Source: Diprion similis
Taxonomy: Eukaryota; Arthropoda; Insecta; Hymenoptera; Diprionidae
Assembly: GCF_021155765.1 (NCBI RefSeq)
Contig: NC_060111.1
Coordinates: 3,996,481-4,060,480, forward strand
Length of the DNA stretch: 64,000 nucleotides
Direction: 5' to 3'
Part shown: positions 41,191-53,435 of the stretch, piece by piece
Layout: each line of letters starts with the position of its first letter
How positions within the stretch are numbered: the first letter of the stretch is position 1
The notes under the pieces: generated by a model
What the model was told of the DNA's origin: nothing
The model's database searches: none
What the model saw: the letters and a program-made list of their open reading frames with translations, nothing else
Program-made: the position numbers and the translations under genes

Positions 41191-41420
41191 CGCCCCCGCG
41201 GCGCGAGACAGCCCCAGGATCCGGACACCGGCGCATCGGCATCTTCGTGGTCCGCCCGCCCCCTCTCCAATGCGCCCGGAGCGACGGCAGCGCCGCGACG
41301 CGTCCCGACGACGACGACGAGCAAAGCTCCGTCGCTCCCGTCAACCATCTCTCGGCGGGCCTTCCCAAGTTGGAGCGACGCCGAGACGCCACTTTGCAGA
41401 TTTCTGTAAGTCCGGGATAG
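41191..41420. promoter_or_regulatory. GC- and CpG-rich 5' flank of the membrane-protein gene
   Basis: Immediately upstream of the start codon the sequence becomes strongly GC- and CpG-rich (CGACGACGACGAGC), unlike the surrounding AT-rich DNA, as expected for a 5' UTR and core promoter. No TATA box is evident. Inference from composition. Confidence 0.4.
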
Positions 41421-42179
41421 TCCAGGAAAAGTAGGTCTAGATTTGGGGATATTTCCGGATAAGCAGGAACTGAAATTTGGGTAATTTTTTTGAGGGAAGA
41501 GAGAAATTTTGGAGCTTTTTTTTTTTTTTTTTTTTTTTTTTTGAGGTTTTTTGGAAAACTGCTAGCGATTGATTAAAAATTACTTGACCGTTGGGTGGGG
41601 CGGAAAATTTTACACCGAATTGTGTTCTTGTATGTTGGAAACGGAACTCGGTTAACGAATTGAGAAAAAAGCTCTTCTTACTTATCGACGGCATCTGGGG
41701 AATTTTTTGGGGATATAATTTCTTTTTTATTTATTTTTTAATACGAATCTGATTCTGAAATATGAGGAAATGAATTTGAACGTAGAATTTTCCGCTTTAG
41801 GTACATGATGGGCGAGTCGGTTTTCAACTACCGATAACAGTTTTTTAAGTAAACACAAAAAACTTCGACTTTTATTCTTAATTTAGACCTATTTTGACTG
41901 AACTAAAGTTCCGTTGGTGCTTCTCGGAAAAGCTGCGTGATCTTCAGACGGTCAATGTGACGAGCTTTCGGATTATTCGTGTCGGCAAATCAGAGCGGTG
42001 ACCGACGCCCGGTGCTCGAGAGGAATCGAGCTTTCGTGTTGCACTTGCGTTGCGAAGATATACCAGAATTGGAAAACAAACTTAATCGATTAGCTTCGAT
42101 AGTGAGGATAAATTAGTGCTAACGTTTCTGTAGTATCAGGAAACTCATTCGAGAGGAAATTGAATTAAAAATTCGTCAT

Positions 42180-42612
42180 ACTTCAGCGGTAAGAGCTTTT
42201 TTTTTTTTAATATTTATAAAATTCAAAGTGAGCTTTCTTAATTAATTTCTGGGACTTTAACGTGATATTGTACTAATTTTACTTGATATTTTTATTTTCA
42301 ATAGTATCTACAGCTAGTACCATCGTTTCAAAGTACTCGATCGTTGGCTTGACGTTACGAGTATAGAAATCTGCACGTTTTGGTGAAAGTATCGTTCGAT
42401 GCGATAGGGAATGAAATATTTAGCACCATCGTATGGATTATAGATTGGGATCACCTTGTTTACCGCGTCAGATCCTTTCGGTGGTTGTCGTGAGACTGAA
42501 TGACCACCAACCACTATCGATGGGCTCAGTTTTCGGCTCTCCGACAGAGGGCGTGAAAATCATCCCTACTCGCGCCAAATTAACATACGTAACGTGGAAC
42601 TTTGGCCCACGT
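42180..42612. repeat. Copy 1 of a long dispersed repeat, 3' of Nimrod-like gene A
   Basis: From the GCGGTAAGAGC word to the AACGTGGAACTTTG word, this segment matches 54,384-55,003 and 58,643-59,262. The last 190 bases (from ATGGATTATAGATTGGGATC) are nearly identical among the copies. Copies 2 and 3 carry about 190 extra internal bases. No convincing protein is encoded. It may be an old mobile element or a duplicated 3' flank. Confidence 0.65.
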
Positions 42613-42725
42613 TTAGGGGAAGATCGGATTGATGAAAGATGATTTATATGGATAATAAATTTACTAAATATATTGCTATGTGAATACAAATATTATCACC
42701 ATTTGTCAGTACAAAAAGTTGTCGT

Positions 42726-42731
42726 TTTATT
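42726..42731 (-). terminator. Gene A polyadenylation signal candidate
   Basis: AATAAA on the gene strand, about 100 bases past the stop codon. Confidence 0.45.
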
Positions 42732-42827
42732 GCGTTATTATTTGTAGAATTCTGAGATATTTTAACTACTAATTAGATTTAAACCAAGTTTCCGGTGACT
42801 TGATGCGAATGCGTCATATAGAGATGA

Positions 42828-45574
42828 TCAAAAGAACGTACAGTATTTTCGTTGCAATGGCTCGTCGTACAAATGAACTGCTCCAGCGTCATCGTAAAGA
42901 GGTACATCTAGATATAGATAAATTGAGTGAGTAAATAGATACGGGTTAAATAACACAATACTTTTCACAAAAATTAGAACTGTGTGAAAAAAAATGATCA
43001 AATTTAATACGCAAGCTTTAAGGCATACCTTCCTTGAATCGTCCATTTCTTTGTCTCCAGAGCATAAAAGTAACAACGCCGAAGATCGTCGCGAACAATA
43101 TAATAGATGTTATTATTAATAGTATTATGATTGTTGATTTTTGTGATGGATTCTTATCGTTAGGTTCCATTTTGTTGCACGCAGAAGCTGAAATCACACA
43201 GGATCAATGGTTCACAATAGTGATTCGCACTTTTAAACACAGTTGTTTTATAACAACTGTCTGATATAGTTTCAGAATATAATGGGCAAACAGAAAAAGT
43301 GCGATTTGGCTTTATGAATTGTCGCATTAAAAAATTCAAACGAATCGTTTGACAAATTGTTTAAATTAGATTTTCGTCTGTGCAACTTTACTCACTGATC
43401 GGAATGAAATAGTAAATCATATTCGAGGTAGTTAGGCTGAAGTTAGCGATGTTTCTGATCTTGAGTTCGTTGAAGCATTTGTCGTGGCAGGCTTGAAGCT
43501 CGGTGTCAACGTGAAAATTCGTCGTCACATCGTCGGTGCTATAGGATTCCGAAAGCTCTCTGGAACTGATGTGAAGACGTAATGGATTTTCATTAACTTC
43601 TAATGAAATATACGGCAATTCGTTACATTCCCGATTGGTTTTTTCTGCCAGAAGCAGGTTTCGCACAAATTTGACGTCGCACTCTGTGCTCTGATTGGTT
43701 GAATCGGTTTCTACCTTTTGAACTTTATCTGGAATATTATTATCATTACTGTTATCATTATTAATGAACCCACCTTGTCCACTTGTCGGAGTTGTCAGGA
43801 ATGTGGAGTGTTATAACGCACATGGTCAGCTTCTCGCACGATTCTCCTGTCCAGCCAGGAGAGCAATCGCATCTGTTATTAGAGCACGTGCCATGCTCAC
43901 ACTTCGACTTGCATGCAACGCAGGTTCCTTTATCACTTTTGGGATTGCCGAATCCATGATTGCAGCGGCAAGTTTCAGGGCCGACGCAGGTACCCTTGCC
44001 GCATCTTTTACAGACCGGATTGCAGGTTGGCGCATTCTCAAAGACTATCTCGTACCCCGGAAGACACTTTCAGTAATTGGGACCGGTACATGTTGCAAAT
44101 TTGCACTCTGGTTTGCACGTTGGACGAGTGCACTGGCCATTTTTATTTTTCGTGTAGCCGTCGTCGCACTTGCAGGTATCAGGTACAACGCATGTGCCAA
44201 ATCCACAGTTTTTCGTGCAATTTAAAACGAAACACTGACCATATTCATTCTTACGGTAACCGTCGAAGCATTTGCACGTATTAGGACCAACGCATTCGCC
44301 AAATTCACACTTCGCATTACAAAACTGACCGTATGTAACGCTGTTTTTAGTTAGATCCTCTTTGCAGGTTTCCGGATAGATGCAAACTTTTCCATTACAT
44401 CGTTTCTCATTACATATCGGTTCGCAAGTTCGTTGGTTCGAACTCAATCTGTAACCTTCGTCGCAGGTACAGAGTTGCGACTCATTGCATTCCCCAGACT
44501 GGCAGGGACTGCACTTTGGATGGCAGATGAAGCTATTGGTTTGGGACTTGATGTACCCGTCGTTACACCTGCATTCGGTGAGACCCTCGCACTTTCCGTT
44601 AATGCAGTTGTCCAGTGAACAGGGTATTAAACAATTTTTGTGTATGCTGTCTCTCGTAAAGAATGAAGGGCAATCACCGTCTTCCGAACGTTTCGTCAAA
44701 CTTCTTATCTTCGAATTGTCTCTGTAGGTATCATAGAAAAATGATTCCTCACCACCACGCCGTGTTTTCTCTGGGTAAGTCACATGCTGGGAAAGGTTAT
44801 AAAATCCTTTCGTACTAAAAAATAAAATATACGAAAGAAATTATTCAAAATGTATTTCGGCTGTGCTGTGAAAATGAGTGGTGAGTTCTCGGCATTTACT
44901 GCAAGTACCGATTATTAATTTTCGAAGTACATTTCACCTCTTACAATGAATGAGTCACGAGGCGCCCCGGAAAATTATTGCCCGATTGACTACTTGACTT
45001 TGCATTAAAAATACGGCTAACGAGATTACGATTCCAGAGCTGAGTTCAGTCGCTATTTCGTCATCATCCTTTCTACATTACCCGCCGCGGTAACTCGGTC
45101 TTAAAACAATGCGAATTGAGGTCGGAAATCCTGCTACGAACCTTATCTTCTCCGCTTCCGATTTGCAGTAACAAAAAATCCCCACGGCCGATGAGTCATG
45201 TAGCGATCAACGTGAAATTGAAATTTCAAACTCTGCATAATGTAAAAAATACTACCGTAATTACTCACATGGTTCAAATCATTGCCCTTGTCGAAAAATT
45301 TTTGAAATATTCGGAGACTAGCTCGCATTTTGGGAAGAAATTTCCATTTCGTATGTATGGAAATAAAATACTTGTAATGATAAAAAAAAAAAAAAAAACA
45401 ACAACAACAACAATAATTATGTTCCAATAATGTTGTAAATACGGGAAATTAGTTATACGTATACCTTTCATTCTTGGGGCGCGACGGAGGGTAGAAGCTC
45501 CGCGGACTATTTGAATTTGCTGCAGAGAACGCTGCAAACACCACTACGACGCTGACAGTAACTATGTCTGTCAT
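42828..45574 (-). CDS. Nimrod-like receptor A: NIM repeats, membrane helix, tyrosine tail; interrupted by an in-frame TGA
   Basis: Five exons in gene order (45574-45465, 44814-43774, 43559-43396, 43187-43029, 42907-42828) fit phases 2-2-1-1, giving 517 codons. There is a signal peptide (MTDIVTVSVVVVFAAFSAANS) and a polar segment. From residue 98 come about seven NIM-like repeats with the C-x-P-x-C..C..G-x-C..P..C-x-C..GY pattern, one of them degenerate, then an EGF-like repeat (SNNRCDCSPGWTGESC). The family juxtamembrane module follows, then a membrane helix (457-481) and a tail containing VPLYDDAGAVHLYDEP. There is no EMI exon. Codon 285 (plus 44,070-44,072) is TGA at the position of a conserved cysteine (P-N-T-C-K-C in other repeats), one base from a Cys codon. 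Termination there would give a secreted 284-residue fragment. Nimrod proteins act in pathogen binding and phagocytosis. This may be a recent null allele, a readthrough gene or a base error. Confidence 0.8.
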
Positions 45575-46760
45575 TTCTATCTTCCTTTACAGCGATCGTC
45601 TACAAAATGATAAGTCAGTGGTTGAGGCGTTACATTATACCCTCCTCCGTCGCTCTTTACCCCTCTTTCAGCTAGTACTGGACAGTAGAATTATCAAAAC
45701 CACATTTTTCCAAGAAACCGCGATTCCAAGCTTTACTGCGGTTTTTAAACTTACATTGTAGCTGTCACTCAAATGAGGTCCAATTGGTGTTTGCCGTAGT
45801 ATTTTGTACCTGTAGGTACTGAGAGAAGAAAATTCGATCCGTCATCTTGGCGAAAGATTTCACGTTTCCAAAAACCGCGATTTGTGAGGCGACCAAGCCT
45901 AACGTGTCTGACGGCAACATATATGACTCGTTCAGTCACTTGGTATTACTTGATGCGATAAAACCAAGAATATTGCATGAAATCCGTTACTTAAGCGGTT
46001 TTCCTTCAACGTAATGTAAGCCTGCAGGCTAAGAAATAAAATCATATCAAAATTATGCATAATATGTTCGTCAATTTGTTCTTAGCCAGTGCGAATATCC
46101 TTTCTGGAGTTTCCTTTGCGTTTGTGACTCAGCGAATTGACGGTTGTTCAGAAATCAACCTTTAATGGAATGTAAAAAACACAACGTCCGTACATTAACA
46201 ATTCGAATCTTAAAAGACTTCATCGCACCTTTTGTGATATTCCATAAATCCATAATATATGCGATTTCTTGATATATGATAGAGTAGAAGTCTTGAGGAT
46301 TGATATCTAATTAATTATAAGGATTTCGTAGTCGTCGCTTGGCTACAGGTCCGATGAAAAACTTGTTGGATCGTGTTGTTGATGGTGTTATCGGTGGCAA
46401 TTATCATTAGTCACGTATATTTTATAAAACTTATTTACAAGATAAGAGATCAGTAAATTGAAGTTTTATTACTCAATCAAAAAATAATACAGTCTATAAC
46501 GTTATGAAATATATCTCCAGATTATCATCTCGCGGAAATATTTGACGGAATATTATCGATCCAATACAAATTATTCCCAGATTTGTGCATCGTTAGAATT
46601 GTATTTTGGATTCCGTATCAATTGTTAAATATTTTATGGATTGATTCGAGGTCCCATTTCGCAATTGGCGGTGAAGTGTTGCACCGAGTCGTTGAATCAC
46701 AAGTTTCAAAATTTGACAGGACGATTTCGTCAACAGCGATAGTCGGATTCGTCCAACAAT
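45575..46760. other. Intergenic spacer between receptors A and B
   Basis: It contains the gene A 5' flank and the gene B 3' UTR, with a candidate AATAAA (minus strand) at 46,465-46,470. I see no coding frame. Confidence 0.5.
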
Positions 46761-48591
46761 TCATTCGTATATGGGACTAGAGTGTGCGTTGGACTTTGTA
46801 ACTTCATCGGACAGGGAAAAGAAGAATTTTGGCTTCGGTGTTTCGAATTGCGACTTTCCAAGATCGTTGGATTCCGGAACCGACGCATCTACGGATGAAG
46901 AGAACAAATTGAATACCCTGGATGCAATTTTTTAGAATACATCGTTTAGGTGCCCTAAATGTTCTCAGGCTTCTGACATTTGAATCCTTTCACGCACGCC
47001 ACACGTCAACGTTAAATTTTCAATCTATGAAATAAGTATCTAAGCTGAAGTTACCCTTGATTTTGTATTTTTGTCTGGTCGTTCTACATGCGATAATGAC
47101 CAAGATGGCGACGATCAGGTCAATCAATACCGCCCCGATGAATATTCCCAACACTTTGTTGCCGGTACTGTTTGAAAAGCTGAGTTCAGCGGCTTCCGTC
47201 TCGTCACATTGCAAGTCTGCAGGAATCATTGAGAATAAATGATCTATTCACACACTATCCGAAGTACACGTGATCAGATATGATTCATTACCCGTGAGTG
47301 GGTGCAAAGGATTACCGAAAAAGGACAGGATTCGAATTGAAAATCCTGTACGCAGTAACGCTTATCACTCAACTCACCGATGGGGATCAAATAGTAAACG
47401 ATGTTCGTGAGAGCTTGAGACGAATTGACAGCCTTTCTCCGGAGTTCGATGGGGCATTTTTGATCACAGGCTGGAAATTTCCACTCATCGTCAGGATCCT
47501 CATTTTTAGCTTCGGCACTACGTGGTGCTGAAGTCACACTGATGAAGTCAAAATAATGGTTAGAAGAATGTTTTATCAAGAGTCTTGTAGTATCCCAATT
47601 CCAATACCTTACAAATTGCAATGACACGTTCTGTAGTGAGAATGACTTGAAACTTCGACTCACTACTGACGGTTTACCATGAAATTACACAATCAGACTT
47701 ACCTGCTGTCGCAGGCAACCTCTTCTCCGTCGAGTTCAGCGATTACACACAGAAGTGGTTCATCGCATAAATCGCCCCCCCAACCATAGTTGCATCTGCA
47801 CTCATTGGCTGACGTTTGTTCTCCATGAACACAGGCTCTGGATATTGGCAAACATTCGGAACCGTTTTTCCAGTAGCCATCAAAGCACGTGCAGTCTCTG
47901 AAGGGACGCTTGCACCATCCATTCGTACAGTAAGCGGTACACCGAGGAACGCATTTCTGATTTGATTCAACGTGCTTATGTCCCCACGGACACATGATCC
48001 AAATTCCAGAGATCGCTTTTTTCTCACTGCAAAGACCCTGACATTCCCCCTGAGCGTTGCCGCAGTCGCAGATCAGCGAGTCGACGCAAACTGCCAAGCT
48101 GCAATTGTAACTATTCAAATCTAGTTGAGACGTTTCGTTCTTGGTCTCATCATTGGGACAGCTTGTCTCTTGAATCTTGAAAGTCGTGTAGAGCTGCGGT
48201 AGAAAATTTAATTAAACGAAGTTTGAACCAAGCAACGAACGTGAATTCCATCCAGATTCACGATCACAGTGTAAAGCTGTTCTCACCTCAGTGATGTAAT
48301 TGGTGCGAAATCCTTCGCAGGTGAAGATCAACCAGCATCTTTCGGTGTACAATTCTTCATAAGGGATGTCGCGTAATTCCTGATAACTGTGGAGTAAATT
48401 TCAATGTAACGCTGATGAATACGGCGACGCGTTGCTTTTGGCTTCCGTTCGATTGATCGAATAGATATGCACGTTTGTGACACACCTTACCTCACTGTTT
48501 CGTAGCACACGTTATCTTCGGGGAGATCCGAACGCACCAAATATCCGATAAATGATAGAATCATCGTCCACCAAACGATCTTAGTCGTCAT
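46761..48591 (-). CDS. Nimrod-like receptor B: EMI-like, NIM and EGF repeats, single membrane helix
   Basis: Six exons in gene order (48591-48491, 48386-48287, 48193-47703, 47538-47378, 47216-47055, 46888-46761) fit phases 2-0-2-1-1 and give 380 aa. A hydrophobic signal peptide (WWTMILSFIGYLV) is followed by an EMI-like domain across exons 1-3 (VCYET, PYEELYTERCW, TCEGFRTNYITE). Next comes MCPWGH (134-139), in the position of the Nimrod CCxGY motif, then one NIM repeat (148-174, CVPRCTAYCTNGWC to FDGY) and an EGF-like repeat ending GWGGDLCDEP. The juxtamembrane module (FPACDQKCPIELRRKAVNSS, YYLIPIG) and a Cys precede a membrane helix (306-328). The tail is Ser- and Lys-rich and ends SSPIYE, with one C-terminal tyrosine, unlike the paired tyrosines of A, C, D and E. 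Likely a plasma-membrane pattern-recognition or phagocytic receptor; function is inferred from the family. Confidence 0.85.
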
Positions 48592-49572
48592 TATCCTCGT
48601 TTTCACAGTTACTCTACCTGCAGTTGACTGTGTCGACGAGGGTAAACGGCAAACAGAATTTTCAAGTTCCTGGTTTATGCCTTTTTATCTTTCCCACCAG
48701 CAACGATCGAATGTCACTTGACGTATGTGACAACCGCATGAGCAAAACTACTCACCTTGAAGCGATGATATGTTCCGCGCATATCTCGCTCTTGTATTTT
48801 AAATGTATAAGTTAGAATTGTTCGTCGAATATAAAGGGCTTTTAATCAAATTGACATAATATTAACACACGTAGATATATATTCGATGCTTCATTGACTG
48901 AGTAAGTGATTGAACAATGGCCGCATATGGACGTGTCGAAGCGTCTTGAGTAGCTTATAGTCATTGTCACCCGGTACAAATACACGAACATTGTGTTCAT
49001 TTAACAGAAATATTTCTGCCATTCAATTATTCGTAGCCTAAACAATTTTTTTCGACGTTCCATGTCTGATTGCAAATATCATAAATATCCTCTACCCCCT
49101 ACCCCTCCCACGACCACGCCCGCGGTGTCATGGAATAAAAACATTCTTCGAATGCGAACAATTAGACCCCAAACCCGTAGATTTGATAACACGATTTTGT
49201 AGAATAATATTTCAAAAACAGATAGACTGGAAGTTAGATTTATGAAATTAAAGATCGTCAAATTTTACTCCTTTAAGTATTATTATTCATGGATGGAAAT
49301 TTTTTCAATTCTATCATAAAGTCACAAATCATCAAAAACACGGTTGATTCAGATTTGCGTACTTTGAAATTATCAAATTCGACCTACGTTGATACTATTC
49401 GTTGAAAGCAATCTACATTAGTAATTAAACTTCATTATTTTTCAATCCGATTTTTTTTCACAAAATTCACAGTTAAGCATCACATTTTGTGATCTGAAGC
49501 GTTCCTCAACCACCAGATTTTGCACAATAAGAAGGGTTGACCCTTTAATCAACGAACTATTTTCTATCAGAA
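48592..49572. other. Upstream flank of receptor B
   Basis: AT-rich intergenic sequence with no repeat or coding frame I can support. Confidence 0.5.
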
Positions 49573-50500
49573 CTAAGGGTTGTAGTAGAATTTCTTACGT
49601 GTGAAGATTCGATTTGGGTAATCGATAATTCGGAAGTCGAAGTGAAATTGACTGATGCAGACGAAATATGAATAAGATATAGATTTTTTCTTTTTGTCAA
49701 AAGCTGAACAATTGGATTTCCATTTTGAATTAACATTGAATATCAAGGTATGAAATACGTAGATGAATTCACCATCGATTTTGGTTCTTTTTCTGGTGAA
49801 CAGCATGAACAAGTCTTGAAATCTGAAATCGTTCGCCAACTTAGAGATGCACATTCAAGCATTACTTCCGTTATCGCGTTGTTGCGTCTTTTGGAAAATC
49901 ACTCCTTCAATTCCGTGTCATTGCAATTTACAACTGAGAATATAAGACAAAGATTAATAATTCGCACACGTGCTGTGATCCATCTGGTAGAGTCTATCAT
50001 CACCGACTTACCCACCAATGGGGATCAAATGGTAGTCACGTTTGGTGCAAAAAGGGTTGCACTTTGGCGAACACTTGATTTCGACATTGTTCAACTGATA
50101 CTTTTTTTCTCGCAATTATTTACTACAAACAAGAAAATTTATTCCAGACGCATTTTTACGTACAGAAATGCATTCCTCTGATTCCCAATACAGTCACAGG
50201 TATACGGTTGTTTGCAATATTGGCAGTATCTGAAATATCGTGGTTCACAATTCTCACATTAATTTTCACATTCTTCACAGCACGTCTTGTTCCATCTAAA
50301 CGACTCGTATTTCTAAGACAAAAAGTATAATTCAAAGCTATGACTTCAATTCTTACGAAGAATCGACTTCACTAAGATTCGACGTCGCTATATACTTACG
50401 AAGCGTCATTCGTACGTGTCCGAACTAAAGTGAAAAACAACCAACATCTTTTGTAGTATGTATCTTTATATGGAACAGAATGCGATACGTCATGACTGCA
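49573..50500 (-). pseudogene. Decayed Nimrod-like receptor copy
   Basis: Fragments in the gene's exon order are recognisable. An exon 2-like piece (about 50,500-50,403) reads VPYKDTYYKRCWLFF, matching the EMI exon of C-E. A shortened juxtamembrane exon ends CTKRDYHLIPI before a GT at about 50,022. A VNCNDTELKE piece near 49,940 ends in a TGA where the membrane exon should continue. A tail-like exon at about 49,640-49,573 has lost its AG acceptor (ATCG where gene F has ATAG). The NIM/EGF exon is absent between 50,170 and 50,400. With a lost exon, a nonsense codon and a broken splice site, this is a relic. The similarity of its tail region to that of gene F (63.7-64.0 kb, including a shared TTCTGGTGAACA intron stretch) suggests a common ancestor with F. 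Confidence 0.6.
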
Positions 50501-51581
50501 AAAAATACACAAGCTCAGCAACAATGAACGTATTTAAGTCCCATTTTTGGATCATAAAAGATAGTTCTGCCTCCTTAGACACTCGTGACAAAATATTTGG
50601 GAAAACCAAAGATGGTTTACTTCGCCACTGACGATGGTAATAAATCTGTCACTCACCACTACTATCATCCAACACCTTCAACTAGCCTCGTAGTTACCTT
50701 TATGGAATGCAACACTGTCACAAGCTAATTTTAATTGAATGAGACCAAGGAAACTGACGAGTTTGTGAAGTGTTGAGCGTTGTTTCCGGATGACAATCAA
50801 TGACGTTACGAATTTTTGACAATTTTATAAAATCACTTGAGTTCAGGCCAAAAATTGGAAAAAAGGATCGAATTCTGTGCGGAAAATTAAAAATCAAATA
50901 CCAGCAACCCAGTCGATCTCAATCACCGATGAATAATTACAAAATTAGGGTGTCATGAATATTTTCAATACCAAAAGTACAAGGAAACTGACAGTGGGTT
51001 TGTGCTAAGTGCGATAAAAAAATATTTTAATGGCTTGCGTTCGTTTATATCGGTCATACAGAAAAAATCAAGCTTGAAATGACGTAGAAAATGTTCCATC
51101 ATGATATGGACAGACTCAAGAAGTTAATTTTATTTCTCAACTGTCAATTTTGTTTACAAGTCAAATTTGTCCATTACAATATATTATTCGATCATATTAA
51201 TGTTATATTTTATTTTTATTATTACGAATTAGAGTACGAATGTAGCGAGAATAATCGTCGTTTCACGAACCAATTATTGTAAAAATAATACGAATCATGT
51301 GCTTGTCACGAGTAATTCGACACTGATTTTAAATTGTTATTAACTACCTATAGGTAAAGTAGATCGCAATCTGACAGTCACTTCTGTCGATATGCGGTAA
51401 GAAAAAACATTCCATGTCGAAGGAATAGCTAATTCCTCAATCACTATAGATCAAATTTTCATATCTCGACTGTCTATTTATTTACCCTCTTATAATTTGT
51501 TTATCGGTAATTGGTATGGTTCAGAATTTCAGAACTGATGACATAATCGACACGCTGCAATTACTTCGTCGGAAATGGAGA
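50501..51581. other. Spacer between the relic copy and receptor C
   Basis: AT-rich. It includes the presumed 3' UTR of C, with an AATAAA candidate on the minus strand at 51,477-51,482. No coding frame supported. Confidence 0.5.
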
Positions 51582-53435
51582 TCACCTACCACTCTGAGTG
51601 GCCATATATAATGTATTTTCCTCGACGTATTCGTCGTCCACAAATCGAGCCGTTGTATCTAAAAGCCACAAAACTTGAGCGTGAGCGGGCGATTGGAATC
51701 AGGAGGCACAAGAATATCCATCAAACGATTACTCAAAGCGAGAAAAGTGAGTTATTCGTATAATTATGCAAATTTTTATTGAACCAAACATAATTTTACC
51801 TCCTTTGTTGATTTTTGTTCCTCTTTTTTTCCGAAGGATACAAGCAGTGCTGATAATTCCGAGCAGAAATGTTATGGTTGCCAAGATTACTGCTGCTGTT
51901 ATGTTACTATGTTGAAAATGAAATGGTTGATCAGTTTCCATAGCGTTGCATTGGGAATCTGAAACGTTAGGTATGCGAAATGAATTCATAAGTCATTTAC
52001 GATTTTATATTATAACTACGTTTAAGATGAAAAGAGGCTGAAGATTTTTGCAATCAATCGATCAGTATGGACTGCAAGAATATGCGAAGAGTATTCTTTG
52101 ATTTGTTTAATCAAGACGATGCGTTGCTAGGCAATGCATAGTTTGAATTATAAGGCTTGTCATATCAAGACTTTACTTACCAGCAGGAATCAAATGATAC
52201 GTTATGTTTGCGAGAATCTGAGTAAAAATCTTAGCCTTTCCTCGTAGATCATCGGGACATTTCTGTTCGCAACCGGGGAACTCTTTCCAATTGATTTTGG
52301 AAGTATTGTTCCTGCTTTAAAACAGAATGAAACGCCACTTTCACACTTTGCACGAAAATACGACTCGTCATGCGAAAACCTTACGAGTTAGAAATTGGGT
52401 ATAGAATAATGACCGCTACTTGACACATCTCGTCCTATTCCAAGCTGGTGTGAATAAACTTGAATGACGTGATGTCACGGCGATTCTAGACATGAGATAC
52501 GCAATCAGACTCACCTGGTTCCTTTGGCAACGTCTTCACCGTCGACTTCGGCGATTACGCACCATTGTGGCTCATCGCAGGAATCACCAGCCCAGCCAGA
52601 GTCGCACTTACACTTAGTGGAAGATACGTGCTCTCCATGTATACAGGCTCTGGAGGCTGGCAAACATTTTGAACCATTTTTCCAGTAGCCCTCAAAGCAC
52701 GTGCAGTCTCCGTAGGGGCGCTTGCACCATCCATTCGTACAGTAAGCGGTACACCAAGGAACGCATTTTCGATTCGATTCAACGAGCGTATGTCCCCACG
52801 GACACATGATCAAAAATCCAGAGATCGCTTCTTTCTCACTGCAAAGACCCTGACATTCCCCCTGAGCGTTGCCGCAGTCGCAGATCAGCGAGTCGACGCA
52901 AACTGCCAAGCTGCAATTGTAACTATTCAACTCTCGTTGAGACGCTTCAATCTTGTTCTGATCACCGATACAGCTTGTCTCTTCAGTGTTAAACGCCGTG
53001 TAGAACTGCCAGTAAAAATTTCAATGAAAGAAATTTGATCGAAATTCACGCTCACAGTCCAAAGCTGTTCTCACCTCAGCGATGTAATTGGTACGAAATC
53101 CTTCGCAGGTGAAGAACAACCAGCATCTCTCGGTGTATGATTCTTGATAAGGGACTCTCCGTAATTTTTGATAACTGTAAATGGATTCTGTATGTATAAG
53201 CAAAGAACAAGGCAATTCGTTGAGTCAGATTTCTTTCCATTCGGTCGAACTCAAGCTTGTGACAAATATTTTTTTCCACATTAACAATAAGAAAACTGAT
53301 TATCCTGTGTGCACTTCACAGTCGACTTTACCTCGTCTTCACGTGGCACAAATGATCCTCCAGGAAGCTTGGACGTGCGAACAATCCTATTGCAAGCAAC
53401 GCAATCCTGGCCCAGCGGACAGTATTGGCGACCAT
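51582..53435 (-). CDS. Nimrod-like receptor C: EMI-like, NIM and EGF repeats with its own membrane and tail exons
   Basis: Six exons in gene order (53435-53332, 53174-53075, 53005-52515, 52311-52181, 51958-51800, 51658-51582) fit phases 2-0-2-1-1 and give 353 aa. The signal peptide (WARIALLAIGLFA), EMI-like exon (VPYQESYTERCWLFFTCEGF) and most of exon 3 are almost identical to receptor D. The NIM repeat reads CVPWCTAYCTNGWC and is followed by an EGF-like repeat ending GWAGDSCDEP. The juxtamembrane module (FPGCEQKCPDDL, YHLIPA), the membrane exon (helix about 295-318) and the short tail (DDEYVEENTLYMATQSG) differ completely from D and E. The tail carries two tyrosines seven residues apart in an acidic context. 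C thus joins a unit-type 5' half to a distinct 3' half, consistent with unequal exchange near exon 3. Family role: cell-surface recognition or phagocytosis (inferred). Confidence 0.85.

Noticed and set aside
43729-43773. A 45-base intron at the end of receptor A exon 2
   Set aside because: Using the nearest CCAG acceptor gives an immediate stop; the acceptor at 43,560-43,561 restores the family phase and aligns with paralogues.
43764-44284. Two plus-strand frames of 123-153 codons
   Set aside because: Antisense to the NIM-repeat exon of receptor A; Cys-rich coding DNA gives few stops on the other strand.
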